Shown: piece by piece, positions 12,954 to 24,819 of the stretch
Layout: each line of letters opens with the position of its first letter
Numbering within the stretch: position 1 is the first letter of the stretch
Assembly: GCA_025504975.1 (NCBI GenBank)
Contig: JANUWI010000009.1
Span: 1,302,001 to 1,366,000, forward strand
Length of the DNA: 64,000 bases
Direction of reading: 5' to 3'
Source of the DNA: Plenodomus lindquistii
Lineage: Eukaryota; Ascomycota; Dothideomycetes; Pleosporales; Leptosphaeriaceae
The notes under the pieces: model-generated
Told to the model about the DNA's origin: nothing
What the model saw: only the letters and a program-made list of their open reading frames with translations
The model's database searches: none
Program-made: the position numbers and the translations under genes

Positions 12954-13560
12954 ATATCATCAAGACCAAAAAGGATTCCATCATCATCTTTAAATCCCTA
13001 CACTTCTTACATTTCCTACAAAAAATTCATCCCTCTAACTTTTCCTCCCCCTCTTCTCCCTGATCATCCGACCATCATTCCCTTCACCCTAAACTCCAAA
13101 AATTTCATGAATGGAGATTTATATCCACAGCCTGCAATCCTTGAACCAATAAAAAAGGAAGACGTTATCATATCAAAACAAGATCCTATCCCATCCATCC
13201 ATAAAGAAATCGCAGCAAAAAGGCGGCCCCTTGTTTTGATGGAGAACAAAAAAAAACGCCGCCCAATGCTCCTCCTTCATCCTTCCTTTCGTTTTACGGG
13301 ACAACACCCAATGAGCAAAATACACATTCCTAGATTCCCATGTCCAGGATGTTATACGTGGTGCTCAGGTTCGTCTGTCCGTCTCTCGTAGATGGCGTGT
13401 GCGGGGGGTGGGGTATTACATATGATACAAGAAAGAGTGCCAGGCGCTCTCAGCCGAGGTGAAGAAGGGCTCCGGCGACGTGTGGTGTGGCGGTAGTCGT
13501 GGTCGTAGTATACAGATGCAGTGAGGGGTTTGTGCGCTGTTCGTCAAGAAAACGATGCGT

Positions 13561-15730
13561 TTAGAACTCCATGCGAGGCTCCCGTCGGGGAGGCCTGTCG
13601 CCCCCGCCAAAGCCACCGCGGTCGCCTCCTCTCCTGTCGCCGCCGAAACCTCCGCCGCCGCCTCGTCGGTCGCCGCCAAAGCCGCCGCCGCCTCCTCTCC
13701 TATCACCACCGCGGTCACCGCCGAAGCCACCGCCGCCTCGTCGATCTCCGCCAAAGCCACCTCCACCTCGTCGGTCACCTCCGCCGAATCCACCACCTCC
13801 TCTTCGGTCGCCACCACGATCTCCTCCATAACCGCCGCCACCGCCACGACCACCTCCGAAGCCTCCTGGGCCTCCACGACCTCCACCTCCACCTCCACGT
13901 CGGCCACCGCCACTGAAGAGCGAGGCTGGCGGGTTAGGGGGAGTAGGCATACCCCATCCAAACTCCGCCAGACGGTTCGCACCCTCGAGCAGACCTTGCT
14001 TATCACCATACCACTGGTATGAGCCAAACAGGCCACGGAACGCACCGTCAAGCTGGTCAGGGTAGACCTTCTTGTGCGTTTCAACACACTCGGTGAGGAT
14101 CTTGCCAATGTTCTCTGGCACCTCGGCGGCCTGGGTCAGGTCGACGGTGGCACACTGGAGTTGATCCGTAGCATCTCTGAGGGGCAGGTCACGGAGACGG
14201 CGGCGGACTTCCTGCTGCTCGTAGGGAGTGAGGAGGAGCCAGCCCTCGCCTTCCTTGCCAGCACGACCGGTGCGGCCGAGACGGTGAATGTATGAGTCGC
14301 GTTCGCGGGGAAGACCAATCTGGATGACGTGACTGACGTTGGGGAAGTCCATGCCACGGGCCGTGACGTCGGTAGAGAAGAGCACGCCAGTCTTTGCCTG
14401 GCGGAAGTCGTCTGCGGCGCGTGTGCGTTGTGCTTGACTGAGCTTGGCATGAATCTCAAAGGTGCGCATGCCGGAGAGAGGACGACCACTGGTGTCGAAA
14501 ATATTTGAACCACGTCTGCCGCTGTTACAGAGCTTGTAGAAGACAGAGGATGCGAGCGTGGTCTCGGCGGTGCTGTTGAAGTAGAGAATGGCCTTGAAGG
14601 GACGGCCGTTTCCAGTCTGGCCGGCTTGGTATGCCTTGAGAATGAGTTCGTATAGAGTGGGAGTGATGTTCTCGAAACCGTTGACGTTGACATAATTCTG
14701 GGGAATGCGCTGGTGTGTTGGCTCCTCGTTCTCGTCGACGCACTTGGCAAAGTGGAAGCCGGGACGCATAGTCTGGCGGACAAGATGGACGACGTCGCGG
14801 GGGATGGTGGCGGAAAACATGAGATTCTGGCGCTCGACTTGTTCGGGGTCGGGGAGGTGCTTCTTGATCTCGTCAATCTCCTTGGTGAAGCCCTCGTCGA
14901 GGAGACGATCCGCCTCGTCCATGACGAGTGCATTCAGACGGGGAGCCTTGATGCCAGAGTAGGGGTCGGAGAGGATATCAAACAGACGACCTGGGGTACC
15001 AACGAGAATGTGGCAGCCCTCGCGGAGCGTCTTCTGCAGCATGGCCCGCTTCTGAGTGCCGCCCACGGCGGTCTGGACAACGATGCCAGTGCCCGCGACA
15101 ACCTTCTGGGCCTCGACGGCGATCTGCTCGGCCAATTCACGGGTGGGCGAGATGATGATGGCGCGGATGTCGTCGGCCTTTGCGCGCTTGTAGCCGCGAA
15201 CCTTTTCGCCGAGCTTGGGGTCGTTTGTGATGATGCGTTGAATGACGGGGATGAGGAAGCCGAGCGTTTTGCCCGTGCCCGTCTTTGCCTGAGCGATGCT
15301 GCGGGATGTTAATAACTGGTAAGAGTACATGTGCGTCTATAGAGTCTACTCACACATCGACGCCGCTCAGTGCCTCGTTGATGGTGCGCGTCTGCACGTC
15401 CGTCATCGTCTCCAGACGCATCCTGTTGGTGATGGTGTCGATGAGGTTGGGGTGGACAAGGCCCCTCGTCTTGAGCTCCTTGAAGGTGGTGACGGGCCCG
15501 TCATTGGCAATCGTCTCTTCGGCACGCGCCTCTGCGGCAATCTGTTGCCACTTTGCGCTGTGGTGGAAGCCCGCAAACGAGGGCTGGGCCAGACGGGACG
15601 ACTGCAGCGGTATCCGCAGTGCCGTCGACGACTGTGTGAGGCGAGTGCGGAGGACGCGGGAGGAGAGGGCGGCCGTCGAGGAAAGATTTCTCGACAGCGT
15701 CGCGGGACATGTTCTCAATGCGCCAAACAT
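13561..15730 (-). CDS. MSS116: Mitochondrial DEAD-box RNA helicase, MSS116-like (704 aa)
   Basis: Two exons, 15354-15730 and 13561-15298, join in phase through a 55-nt intron. The first ~60 residues are rich in R, S, T and L with few acids, as in a mitochondrial presequence. Helicase motifs follow in order: FKELKTRGL with TDVQTRT (Q-motif region), AKTGTGKT (I), PTRELAEQ (Ia), MDEADRLLDEG (II, DEAD), MFSATIP (III), VLFSTDVTARGMD (V) and HRLGRTGRAG (VI). The C-terminus after PPNPPASLFSGGG is about 100 residues of Gly/Arg/Asp repeats (GGDRRGGGGFGG units), an RGG-type RNA-binding tail. MSS116-type proteins act as ATP-dependent chaperones for group I/II intron splicing and translation in mitochondria. 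That role is inferred from the family. The repetitive tail leaves several antisense frames open; those are artefacts. Confidence 0.92.
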
Positions 15731-16136
15731 GGTGGGCGGATTGGGTGTGCGGAACAGCAGTCCGCGGCGGAAAAGAAGGGAAAAGGGATGGTCTCTACAG
15801 TCGGCTGAGACGACGACTATAAACGTGAACAAGGCACGCCGCAGTGTTTGCAGGCGATTGGCGATGGGAAGAGTTGCTGCTGATGGGTGGTGTGCTCCCT
15901 GCACATTGTCTACGCACTTTTTTCGAGGTCCGTGCTTCCGAGAAAACACGCTAGTCTCGCCACATCTGACCGATAAGATAGCCATTGCACGTGCATGTGC
16001 ATGTGCATGTGCATGTGTACTTTGACATGACCTTGCTCTGGTGAATGTATATCCATATATCCTAACTTCGTAACCTGTTCAACTGTCTATGCCTAAATGC
16101 AAAACGCCCACAATGCTCGCCTTTGCTGCTAGCACA
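15731..16136. other. Short gap upstream of the helicase gene
   Basis: Promoter region of the helicase gene and 3' region of the next minus-strand gene. It contains a GCATGT hexamer repeat at 15990-16017. No gene is seen. Confidence 0.7.
15990..16017. repeat. (GCATGT)n short tandem repeat
   Basis: Four to five copies of the hexamer GCATGT (register GTGCAT) about 270 bp upstream of the helicase start. A similar short tract occurs at 30520-30541. Confidence 0.93.
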
Positions 16137-17320
16137 TCAATTGCCCCTCGCTACACTCATCCTGTTTCGAGAACCCTCATTGCCCGTCTTCGCCGCACTC
16201 AACTCCTCAATGCCTTGCTGAATGCCTCCGGTAACACCTCGAATCCACCATAGAGCCATCTCATTTAACATCTGACCCACCTTGCCATCGTTCATCTGAC
16301 ATACCGTCTGCGACAGCCTCAGCCCTCCACGACTGATTTCATCTACAGTCATGACGCCTGTATTGACAACGCGGTTGGTAATCTGGTATTTCCTCTCGAA
16401 TTGGTATGCTGAGGCGACGAAGAGTCGAATGTATGGTAGCAGAAACTGTAGCAGAACAAATGTCTGGAAGACGATGGTTGCTGTGATGCGGTGAAGTATG
16501 GTAACGTCTTGCTGGGGTGTGCTATCAGCTACCGTCGTACGCTGGCTGGTCGGTATCAGGGCGTGCTCCTCTGCCATGCTGTGTGTATCCGTCAAGGCTG
16601 CGGGCAAAGCCGCATGTAGGCTCAGCGTCTCTTCCGGAGTGAGCTCGCTCGGTAGTCCTCGTAACAAGTAGGTAATGCCGTGCACGTATAGCTGCCGTGT
16701 GAGGGAGGCGGACATGCCATCGACATCTTGGGGAAGCGCGCTCGATTCGTGGTGGGCTTGGGTGATTAGACTCCTGCCTGTCTCTTGTCAGCATGTTGCA
16801 CCTGCGAGTGCCATCATCATGTCGACGTACCTTGACTAGCATATTTCCACTTGATTCCCGTGTTGGCCTCATGCGCAACAAGTGTTGGTATGGGAGCAAT
16901 TCCAGACGAGCTCGATCGCTCAGATACATTGTCCGAGAAGTCAAATTCCCTCTCAGTAAAGGCGAGCGACAAGCGATTAGGGGTTGCGCTGCCGCTGCCC
17001 GGTCTTGACGAGTAGCTTGGAGGTGGCGTCTCAGGCTCCGAAACTTCTGTTATAGAGCTAGATTTGCTGTGTGAGGCGCGGTTGCGGGCGTCGCTGAGTG
17101 ACTTTCGAAGCGAAGGAAGGGTCGGTAGGCGGGTGGAGACCATGGTGGGCAGCATGTGATAGAGCATACTGGCTTGAGTAGCCTTCGAGTCTTCCATGGC
17201 GGTAGTTGTGTCCATCTCCATGTCAAGATCTTGGGTCTGATTTATCCGCAACATTATTCTTCCCTGATACTTTTGTATTCTTGTTCTCGCTGCAGGGTCC
17301 CTATAGTTCAACCTGATCAA
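16137..17320 (-). CDS. Fungal single-TM protein of unknown function (376 aa)
   Basis: Two exons, 16831-17320 and 16137-16777, join through a 53-nt intron (acceptor at GACAG). The splice restores a continuous reading ...KWKYASQGRSLITQ.... The middle of the protein has a conserved-looking block MLYHMLPTMVSTRLPTLPSL, a Ser/Pro-rich stretch and a region RQLYVHGITYLLRGLP. One hydrophobic segment near the C-terminus (ATIVFQTFVLLQFLLPYI) could span a membrane, followed by an amphipathic tail. No known domain or catalytic motif is recognised. The start is uncertain: in-frame methionines also occur at 17254 and shortly after. The open tail-to-head arrangement with the helicase gene suggests no functional link. 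Confidence 0.75.
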
Positions 17321-18433
17321 CCACAGTTGACCGCAAACGGGCTACCACACAAAAGATGTTCAATCGGCTTGCCGTGAGGAGACAGGAATAGAGGACATGT
17401 TCGTCGTAGAAACTCAGATCCCGCAGAGCGGCTATTCTCGTTTCGCAGGGCCATTATTCAGGCCGAAGCATGGGTCTGAGGTCGGGTGAGGGGAGTTCGA
17501 AGCATGTGAAAGTTGTTGGGCTGTGCGGGTGTTAGCCCGTTGCAAGACGGCGCCGTGTGAACAAGGGTTCATGTGCTGCGATAACCGAGCGCCAATCAGA
17601 ACACCACGACTCCAACGTGTCTCTGAAGAAGTGATCATTCCCTACACATATTCTGACTATGGTAGAGGGCGACAAAGACTTTCTTAGAACCTTTTTTGCC
17701 CTATGAACCCAAATCTGGCACTTGCTAGGACGTCATCGTATTAGCATTCAGGGCTTGCTTGAGGAGGATGGCATGTTATCTTCGGCGTGCATATCTTGTA
17801 GATTGTAGACTAGACGGACTTTGAACCCTGCAAGCACCATTCTTCTCATCTAGATAGTCTTGTGTGCAGTCACATGAGTGCTCAGTAGGTCTCTATACAA
17901 GCTATATGGATATCTTAAGATGACAACCCTCTCGATTCTAGCCAGTCGTGCTCATAATCACGACAATCCACCTCCACTCGCTCAACCGCTGCCTTTAGGG
18001 TTGTCTAGATGATGGTCATTTTTGGGAAGTGACATGCAATACCTCGCCAAAGTTACCTCAGTCTACGATATCATAAGACCGTAGTCGCAGCCTTTTCCTG
18101 ATCCTAAGACTCAAACGTGCGTAAACCTCTTCGATATAAATCTACTCGTAACTCTTCGTCAAACGAGGGTCCTTCTTCAGCCATATCGTTTCTTTCATGG
18201 AAAAAGGAGGCGCTTTTGCACATATCTGTCCCATCATTCGTTGTTGTCAGCAGGATACCATGTGTAATCGTAACGGTGTGACAAGAAAAAAGCATCATCT
18301 CAATCTGTCGGGGTACAATCTCTTAGGGCATACCCAAGTGTATAAGTCGTTCTCGAAGTGCGGTTGAACAGAGCAGTGGGTTCGATGCTAACATTTCCAG
18401 CCTGTTCAATCAAGTGGGAAAGCTTAACGTTAT

Positions 18434-18610
18434 TCAAATATTCGACCTTCTTGGAGGTGTTAACCTGGCTCTAGAAAGGGCGATCGAGGTCCTTGCAGGA
18501 ACCTCTTGCTTCACGGGGGTTTCACCATTGCCGTCCTGAGTCGTTAGACTGGTAACAGCAGTGGCTGTCAGGATAGCGAAGAGCACGCTGGTGAGTGCCG
18601 AGGAGCTCAT
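18434..18610 (-). CDS. Candidate small secreted peptide (58 aa)
   Basis: The ORF begins MSSSALTSVLFAILTATAV, an apparent signal peptide with a hydrophobic core and a plausible cleavage after ATAVTS. A short polar, basic mature part of about 38 residues ends in LTPPRRSNI. It is the 3' portion of a longer open frame (to 19177) whose upstream part has no recognisable sequence, so the internal ATG is the more credible start. It has no cysteines. It may be a secreted peptide or effector-like protein, or a chance ORF. There is no second line of evidence in the window. Confidence 0.35.
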   Translation of the reverse strand: MSSSALTSVLFAILTATAVTSLTTQDGNGETPVKQEVPARTSIALSRARLTPPRRSNI

Positions 18611-21492
18611 ATTGAGAAAGAGTGATATCTTGTAAAGAACGAAAGGCTTAGAAGCAAGTAATGTTTGGAGACTAAAGCTAGATGATTCTGAATGGTGATC
18701 AAGAATAAAAACGTTGATACATCTTTCAAAACTCACATGAGCTCGTCGTTGCCCTGCGAACAATCTTCGTCTCGTACTCCCAACGATACTCTTAGTGATA
18801 TTCCACAAGACAGTCCCTAGGCATTGACATAATAACAATGCACATCTCTGAAGGTTCAGAGAGTACAGCGTACAAACCCTTGTAAATCTTCGTTTGGCAA
18901 CGTATATGGCCACGGTCAAGCTTTTCCGAATGCGATCCCAGGGTCTGGAAAAGGAAGAATATGTGAGATTCGCACGCTTTGGGGCACCGTTATGACGACG
19001 GGATCTTCGCAAGCGGTTTTGTTTGTCCTTCAGACTGAACGAAGGGGGCATGAATGTGCCTGTATATTTCCAAGTAGTGATGTTCGCTCGGCGGCCGAAG
19101 GTAGAACACTCTATGATATCCTCACTAACGCGATTAGCAACCCACCTTAAGCCTAAATTTTGCGGTTGTGTATCCATAGTTTAATAGATAGGACCTCTAG
19201 TGACCATTGAAGGCTCTGACGACGATCGAATTAGGGCGTGGACTGTGTTCATCCACCAACTACCACTCTGTAAAGCCAAACGTATCATGCATGTGTCGAA
19301 GACTCCTGAGAGAAGGATTTCTATTGGGACTTGCTGGCTCAAAGTGAAGTTTGCATGAGGTTACTGGACAGCGGACGAAGTAGAATGGTACAGGAATGAG
19401 ACGCTGTATGTCCTGAAGAAGACCGCAATGCGCCGAAACCGGGTGCCAGGTTATAAAAAACTAGAGGGAGACGACAGAGAAGAGGTTGCATATGCGGGCG
19501 AGGTCGCTGATCTTGAAGAATCATCTCGTGTCAAATAGCTCGTGCGAACGCGCGGAACTGCGCTCCAATTGCTAGAGTCCGGATCTCAGCCGAATTCCAT
19601 CGCAGACTGGCGTTTTGTCAAGTGTTTTTATACACGCTTGTAGTAAGCTGCTCGGGGCGTTGGTCCTACATGTACCTTGTATGGTCATTGCTCGACACTT
19701 GCTAGTTCTCCAGAAGTACTATACACGTGCGACTATATTGACAAGAACCTTGGATAAGTTGTTGGTACTTTCACCACACATTCTACAATGTTTCTTACAT
19801 TCATGGACTTGCATCTCCAATCACGTCTCTGATTGTGTATATGAGATGGGTCTATGAACATGAGTCTGCGTAGAGTAATCTAAGATTGGCACATGGTTGT
19901 ATAATGGTCGTGCAAGCGTCCCTAATAGCGGGTGTCTGGTATACCCTTCTATCAATGATGAGCGGAAATGAGGAAATAAGCAGAGAAGATGGGAATGAAC
20001 GCAAAGCCTAGAGGGAGACCATGTGGGACTTAACGAAGCCGAGGCGGAACCGCAGGCGTACGTTTACGTTTGCTGGTAGGATGAGGGCACGGAGGACATG
20101 GTCTGATTCTCTCAGGCACTGTCCCTTGAGCCAGTATCTTTTCCGAAGGCAGATGGACGTAAGGGAACTTCGCGATTACACTGCTAGGAGTCTGACACGA
20201 TACCTTTGGCATTATGGTGCTGAACAACTAGGAAGCTTCGTGTTGGATGCCGTTTGATCCGGACGCATATCTTGGGCTTCCTGTGCATGGCATGATCGGT
20301 ATGACTATCTTCTTGATGCGCCCGCCAGATGTGGTCATAGTCTCCATGTTGCAACAACGATACGAGGCCCTGTGTAACACTTTGACGTCCACATGGCAAC
20401 ACGTCGGTCCTTTCCATCCTATCGGACATGAGGATGAGAAGAGTCAAGCTTGTTGCTTATAATTTGTGGAGTAGGTGGTGTGGCAATAGGAAAGTCTTGC
20501 GGATGGTGTTGTAGACGGGCGGTCGCACGCAGCGCCCGATCGACCGAGAATCTGTCGACAGCCCGATCATCACATATTCTCTGCTCGGAACAACGAGCGA
20601 TTGGGCGATGACCACCGCAATCGCATAGCCCATGACATTGTTCTGGCCGTTTGAGGATGTGTTCAGGGATTCAATGCAGAGACATACAGTACATTGCTGC
20701 AACATGAGCTGTCTAGCGTGGATCCAAGCACATCCGACAGAACTATGAGAGATCTGCAGAGCATGCGAGTCGGCGGACAGCATTCGTGTGAGAGGATTCG
20801 GACTCATCCGTGAAAGTGCAAACGGATACACTATCCTTCCAAGGTCATTAGACCCTGTGGGCCGATGATTGTTCGCAGTGAGGCGCACGAGGGTAGGTAT
20901 CACACTCCGATAAGAGAGACACAGCGTCTATCGGGCCTTCGTACTGTCGCGTGATCGTTGTACGCCATAGTCTTCCTGGCCTGGTTCTATACTGGACGGA
21001 GATGATGGCCAACAACCGCAGACTGGTACAGCCGCAGCATTTGAAGAAAAGCGACAGTTTCAGATTGAAGTTGATAGTGTGCCAATGAGGCCGTGCAAGG
21101 CGATGTCTGCACCAATGCAGTATTCTCATAATGTCCAATGGTTCGTTCGTAGTCGAGATGGGTGTGATTCATGATCGACAGAGCATGTCTCTCGCAATCA
21201 ACTTGACTCCATCGGGACACGATCGAGGCGCTGCCACATGCATATCTCCTGTGGTGCATTCGTTTGCCAAGGATCACAATGATAAACTGTGGTCACGCGC
21301 ATCGTCGCTGGGTTCAATTGGGCGGGGCACGAGCCGATGGCTGCCTGATGCGACGGAAACGAATCTGGGACGACCGGTTGGCGAAAGTTCGCTGCGCTTG
21401 AGGTATGCAACGTCCAGAGCTTGCAGGCATCGACATGCTGTGGGCAGAGTTCATTGAGCCGCAACCAAGTTGCCGTCAAGACCTGCGTCGCG

Positions 21493-21924
21493 CTATGATA
21501 GCGTGCAGACAACAGAAGATGCAAATAGTCGTGATTTGCCAGCTTTCGCCATGTAATCCTTCATCTGGCCTAGTCTGATACAAGCCGCAAATTCCTTCAA
21601 GGATTGCTGAATGACGGTGGGCCAGGGATTACACATGGCAGCGCAGCCTATGCACCGCACAGTACGCACTTCGAACGCCGTCATCATGGCATCGGCCATG
21701 TCGCGCATTCGCGTCACAACGCTTGGCTTGCCGCTCGAAGTGCTCTGGAGATCGCTTCCATGACACGATTTTGATATAACTTCCCGAGCGAAGGTTGACT
21801 TGTGGGGTTCGAAGTAACGGTCGTTGTCATAAGGAATAGCTCCGATGGTAACACGTAAACCTAGCGAATTGGCGAACGAGCTGCAAGCCTGCCAAGCTCG
21901 GACCTTGTCGGCCGTCAACTTCAC
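21493..21924 (-). CDS. Weak hypothetical ORF (143 aa)
   Basis: Uninterrupted minus-strand ORF with protein-like composition, including RMRDMADAMMTAFEVRTVRC and CAAMCNPWPTVIQQSLKEFA. No family is recognised and no intron-linked neighbour could be joined convincingly. It could be an exon of a decayed gene together with nearby minus-strand ORFs, or non-coding. Confidence 0.2.
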   Translation of the reverse strand: MKLTADKVRAWQACSSFANSLGLRVTIGAIPYDNDRYFEPHKSTFAREVISKSCHGSDLQSTSSGKPSVVTRMRDMADAMMTAFEVRTVRCIGCAAMCNPWPTVIQQSLKEFAACIRLGQMKDYMAKAGKSRLFASSVVCTLS

Positions 21925-22734
21925 TTCGCTTCCAGATTGTTGTTCAACATGCAGCAGGGCGCCTGCAGCTGCGCTTTGATACCGTCCACCTAGCGTCTAG
22001 ATATTCATCGGATACTCTGCCTCTTCCGCTGAGGATGCACGCGCCTTGTGTCAGTCTCGATGTATACACGCCCCGGGCCATGCACCCTCTGGCAACCACT
22101 AGCATCGGCGCGCTCCCGAGCTTGCGATGGTGTTGCCTGCTCGCAGTCTGACCCCGATGGATCAATGCTGGCCGCTTATGGTATGTGTCAAAGTTTACTG
22201 AAGAGTCATGCACGGTTGGTTTGTAAGATGTCCATGGGGGGTCGTTCTCTTGCGCGTTCCGGAATCCCCGGATCGACATGCTGGGGGAATTTGTGAGGAC
22301 CAGGCTTGGGACTGAACAGACTTGCGACGGGCTAGAAAGCAAAGCGGTGAGGCTGTGAGGTGTGAGGGATGTCATGGCTATGTACAAGATAGCGCACGGA
22401 CCGGTAGCCAGTAGTGCGATTCCGCAATAGCACGCCATACATTACGAAGGGCCATGGGCACTGTCACCTTGACTTTCGATGGATCTCACGTGCTTTCCCC
22501 ACATACGCCGCCCATAGTAGAGTAAATGTAGATCTGGGGTTTGCTATCTATAAGAAACTCGCTCACTCCTGTTCTCATTCACCTCGCCGTTCTTCTCCGC
22601 TCTCACTTCCACGACAAACAAGAGCTAGTGCTTCTAACGCTACCAGCCTGGATATTCTACCACTCACACAAGATAGCTTCCTTGTGAACCACACTCCACC
22701 AACTTGGTCAGATCACCTTAACCTATCCGTCGAC

Positions 22735-24819
22735 ATGGCGCCCAGTGTGCTGCTGCAGCCAGACACGCCACCAACTTATCCAACAAAGTCCTCAATCAAA
22801 ATCGATGGCGGTATTTCTCTGAACGCCCATGCTCCAGCCAACGGCCACGTTTCTTTCAACTCTTCACAAGCCAACAGCAATAGCAACCCCAATGGCACAA
22901 ACGGCGCTTCCAATGGCACTGCAAGACATCAATCTAACCGTCAAGATTTCGTCACTGCTCAGTCGCTTCGCCAACAGTCTGAAAGCTATGGCTCGCAAAC
23001 ACACGCTGCAGGCGGCCGCCAGAAGAAGCCCAACATCTTGTACATCATGGCCGATCAAATGGCTGCTCCACTTCAGAAGTTCAATGATCCCACCTCAGTC
23101 ATTAAGACACCTCATCTGGATGAGCTCGCGCGAACCGGCATCAACTTTGCAAGCGCATACTGCAACTCTCCACTATGTGCGCCTTCCAGATTCACTATGT
23201 GCACTGGCCAGCTTCCCTCCAAAATTGGTGGTTATGACAACGCTTCCATACTTGGTCCGGAAGTTCCAACCTATGCCCACTACCTCCGACGCGAAGGCTA
23301 TGAGACCGCTCTGGCCGGCAAGATGCACTTCATTGGCCCGGATCAGCTGCACGGCTTCGAGCATAGGTTAGTCCGCAATGTAGTCGGCTGAGCCTTTGCT
23401 AATTAGTCTGCTTCAGACTCACCTCAGACATCTACCCTGGTGATCTAGGCTGGGCAGTCAACTGGGACAAACCAGAAGAGCGCCAAGAGTGGTATCACAA
23501 CATGTCCTCAGTCATGCAGGCCGGTCCTTGCGTGCGATCCAACCAGCTAGACTATGACGAGGATGTCATGCACAAGGTAAGTAAATGCATCTTTCACGGG
23601 CCGTAACAACGGCCCTTTCTTCAATGCCCCTGCTCGCACTGTATATCGTCGATACCATGCATCTAAACATACTAATATATGTCAGTCGCAACAATATCTA
23701 TACGACTATGTCCGCTCTGATCCCGAGACACGTCGACCTTTCGCCTTGACCATCTCCTTGACCCACCCGCATGACCCATACACCATGATTCGCGAGTACT
23801 GGGACCGCTATGAAGGGGTCGACATTCCCTTGCCAAAGACAGAGGTGGCCCAAGAAGACCAAGATTCGCACTCCAAGCGTCTGTTAAAGACGATCGATCT
23901 CTGGGACAATCCGGTCCCCGACGAGGCTAAGATCCGAGCTCGTCGCGCCTACTTCGCCGCTTGCAGCTTCGTCGACGACCAGGTTGGCAAGCTCGTCAAG
24001 CTTCTCAAGAACTGTTATCTTGAGGAGGACACCATCATCGTCTTCTCTGGCGATCACGGCGATATGCTTGGCGAACATAGCCTTTGGTACAAGATGAGCT
24101 GGTTCGAGAACAGCGCTCGAGTACCTATGATTGTCAATTGTCCAGCCAAATTCGCCCCGAAGCAGGTCAAGGAATCTGTTTCTACAATGGACCTACTCCC
24201 TACCTTTGTCGACCTAGCTGGAGGCGATGCATCCGCTATACTCCCGATTGATGGCGTCAGCCTTCACGAGTACCTGGTCTCGGACAAACCTGGCAAGGAC
24301 GAAGTATTTGGCGAATACATGGGTGAAGGCACCGTCACGCCCACTTACATGATCCGTCGCAACCAATGGAAGTTCACCTACTCCTTGGCCGATGAACCTC
24401 AACTCTTCAATCTTGTCAATGATCCCCAGGAGATTGATGACCTTGCCAAGTCCAAGGATCCTCGTCATCAAAAGGTTCTTGCCGAGTTCCAGGCTGAGGC
24501 AGAGGCCAAGTGGAATTTCCAGCAAATCCACCAGGATGTGCTGAAGAGCCAGCGGATGCGCCAGATTGCATGGAGCGCCCTCCAAATCGGTAAGAAAGTA
24601 TGCGGGATGGAGACTAGAACCCTCGTTAATAATGCTGCAGGTCGTAAGGAGGTTTGGGATTACCAGCCGCCTGGCAATGACAAGGACCGCTTCATCCGCT
24701 CCCACATTCCTCTGGATGATCTTGAACGTCGTGCCCGATTCCCTGTAGTCGATCACTTGGGACGGGAGCAGGCTGCCAACGCTTCTCACCATGGACTTGC
24801 TGGCGCTTGCAGCGAATGA
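22735..24819 (+). CDS. Choline sulfatase-type arylsulfatase (624 aa)
   Basis: Four exons: 22735-23366, 23417-23576, 23686-24589 and 24641-24819. The last intron (51 nt) is a multiple of three and open, but the splice restores SALQIGRKEVWDYQP. After a ~95-residue Ser/Asn/Gly-rich extension the sulfatase fold starts at KKPNILYIMADQMA (metal-binding Asp). The formylglycine signature is CAPSRFTMCTG, with Cys148 as the residue to be converted. HPHDPYTM and SGDHGDMLGEH supply further active-site His and Asp residues. The C-terminal domain with FEYMGEG-like and NQWKF motifs is typical of choline-O-sulfatases, which release choline and sulfate for sulfur supply and osmolyte recycling. No signal peptide is seen, so a cytosolic enzyme is expected. 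The N-terminal extension is unusual and its function is unknown. Confidence 0.9.

Larger units (their letters stand above)
11345..13560. other. Intergenic, 2.2 kb, microsatellite-rich
   Basis: Convergent gap between the regulator (plus) and the helicase (minus), so it holds two 3' ends. It contains GAATGT hexamer copies (about 11349-11382), an AT dinucleotide run, many TACTATAC-like motifs near 12170-12430 and a CA run. No ORF here shows a domain or credible codon pattern. Confidence 0.6.
17321..22734. other. Gene-poor 5.4-kb stretch
   Basis: No confident gene was found. Apart from the small secreted-peptide candidate and one weak ORF listed separately, the ORFs are short and overlap on both strands. 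Minus-strand ORFs at 20457-20903, 20987-21277, 21198-21524 and 21493-21924 lie close together in shifting frames, which would fit a decayed gene or chance. No terminal inverted repeats, long direct repeats or transposase motifs were seen by eye. The last 300 bases are the promoter and 5' leader of the choline sulfatase, with TATAAG near 22548. Confidence 0.5.

Noticed and set aside
13561..14108. Ala/Val/Glu-rich, Pro-rich and His/Arg-rich ORFs overlapping the helicase tail
   Set aside because: They are other-frame readings of the Gly/Arg codon repeats. The helicase frame carries all DEAD-box motifs and continues into the tail.
14713..15312. 199-residue plus-strand ORF opposite the helicase motor
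   Set aside because: It is an antisense shadow of the conserved helicase exon, with no recognisable sequence.
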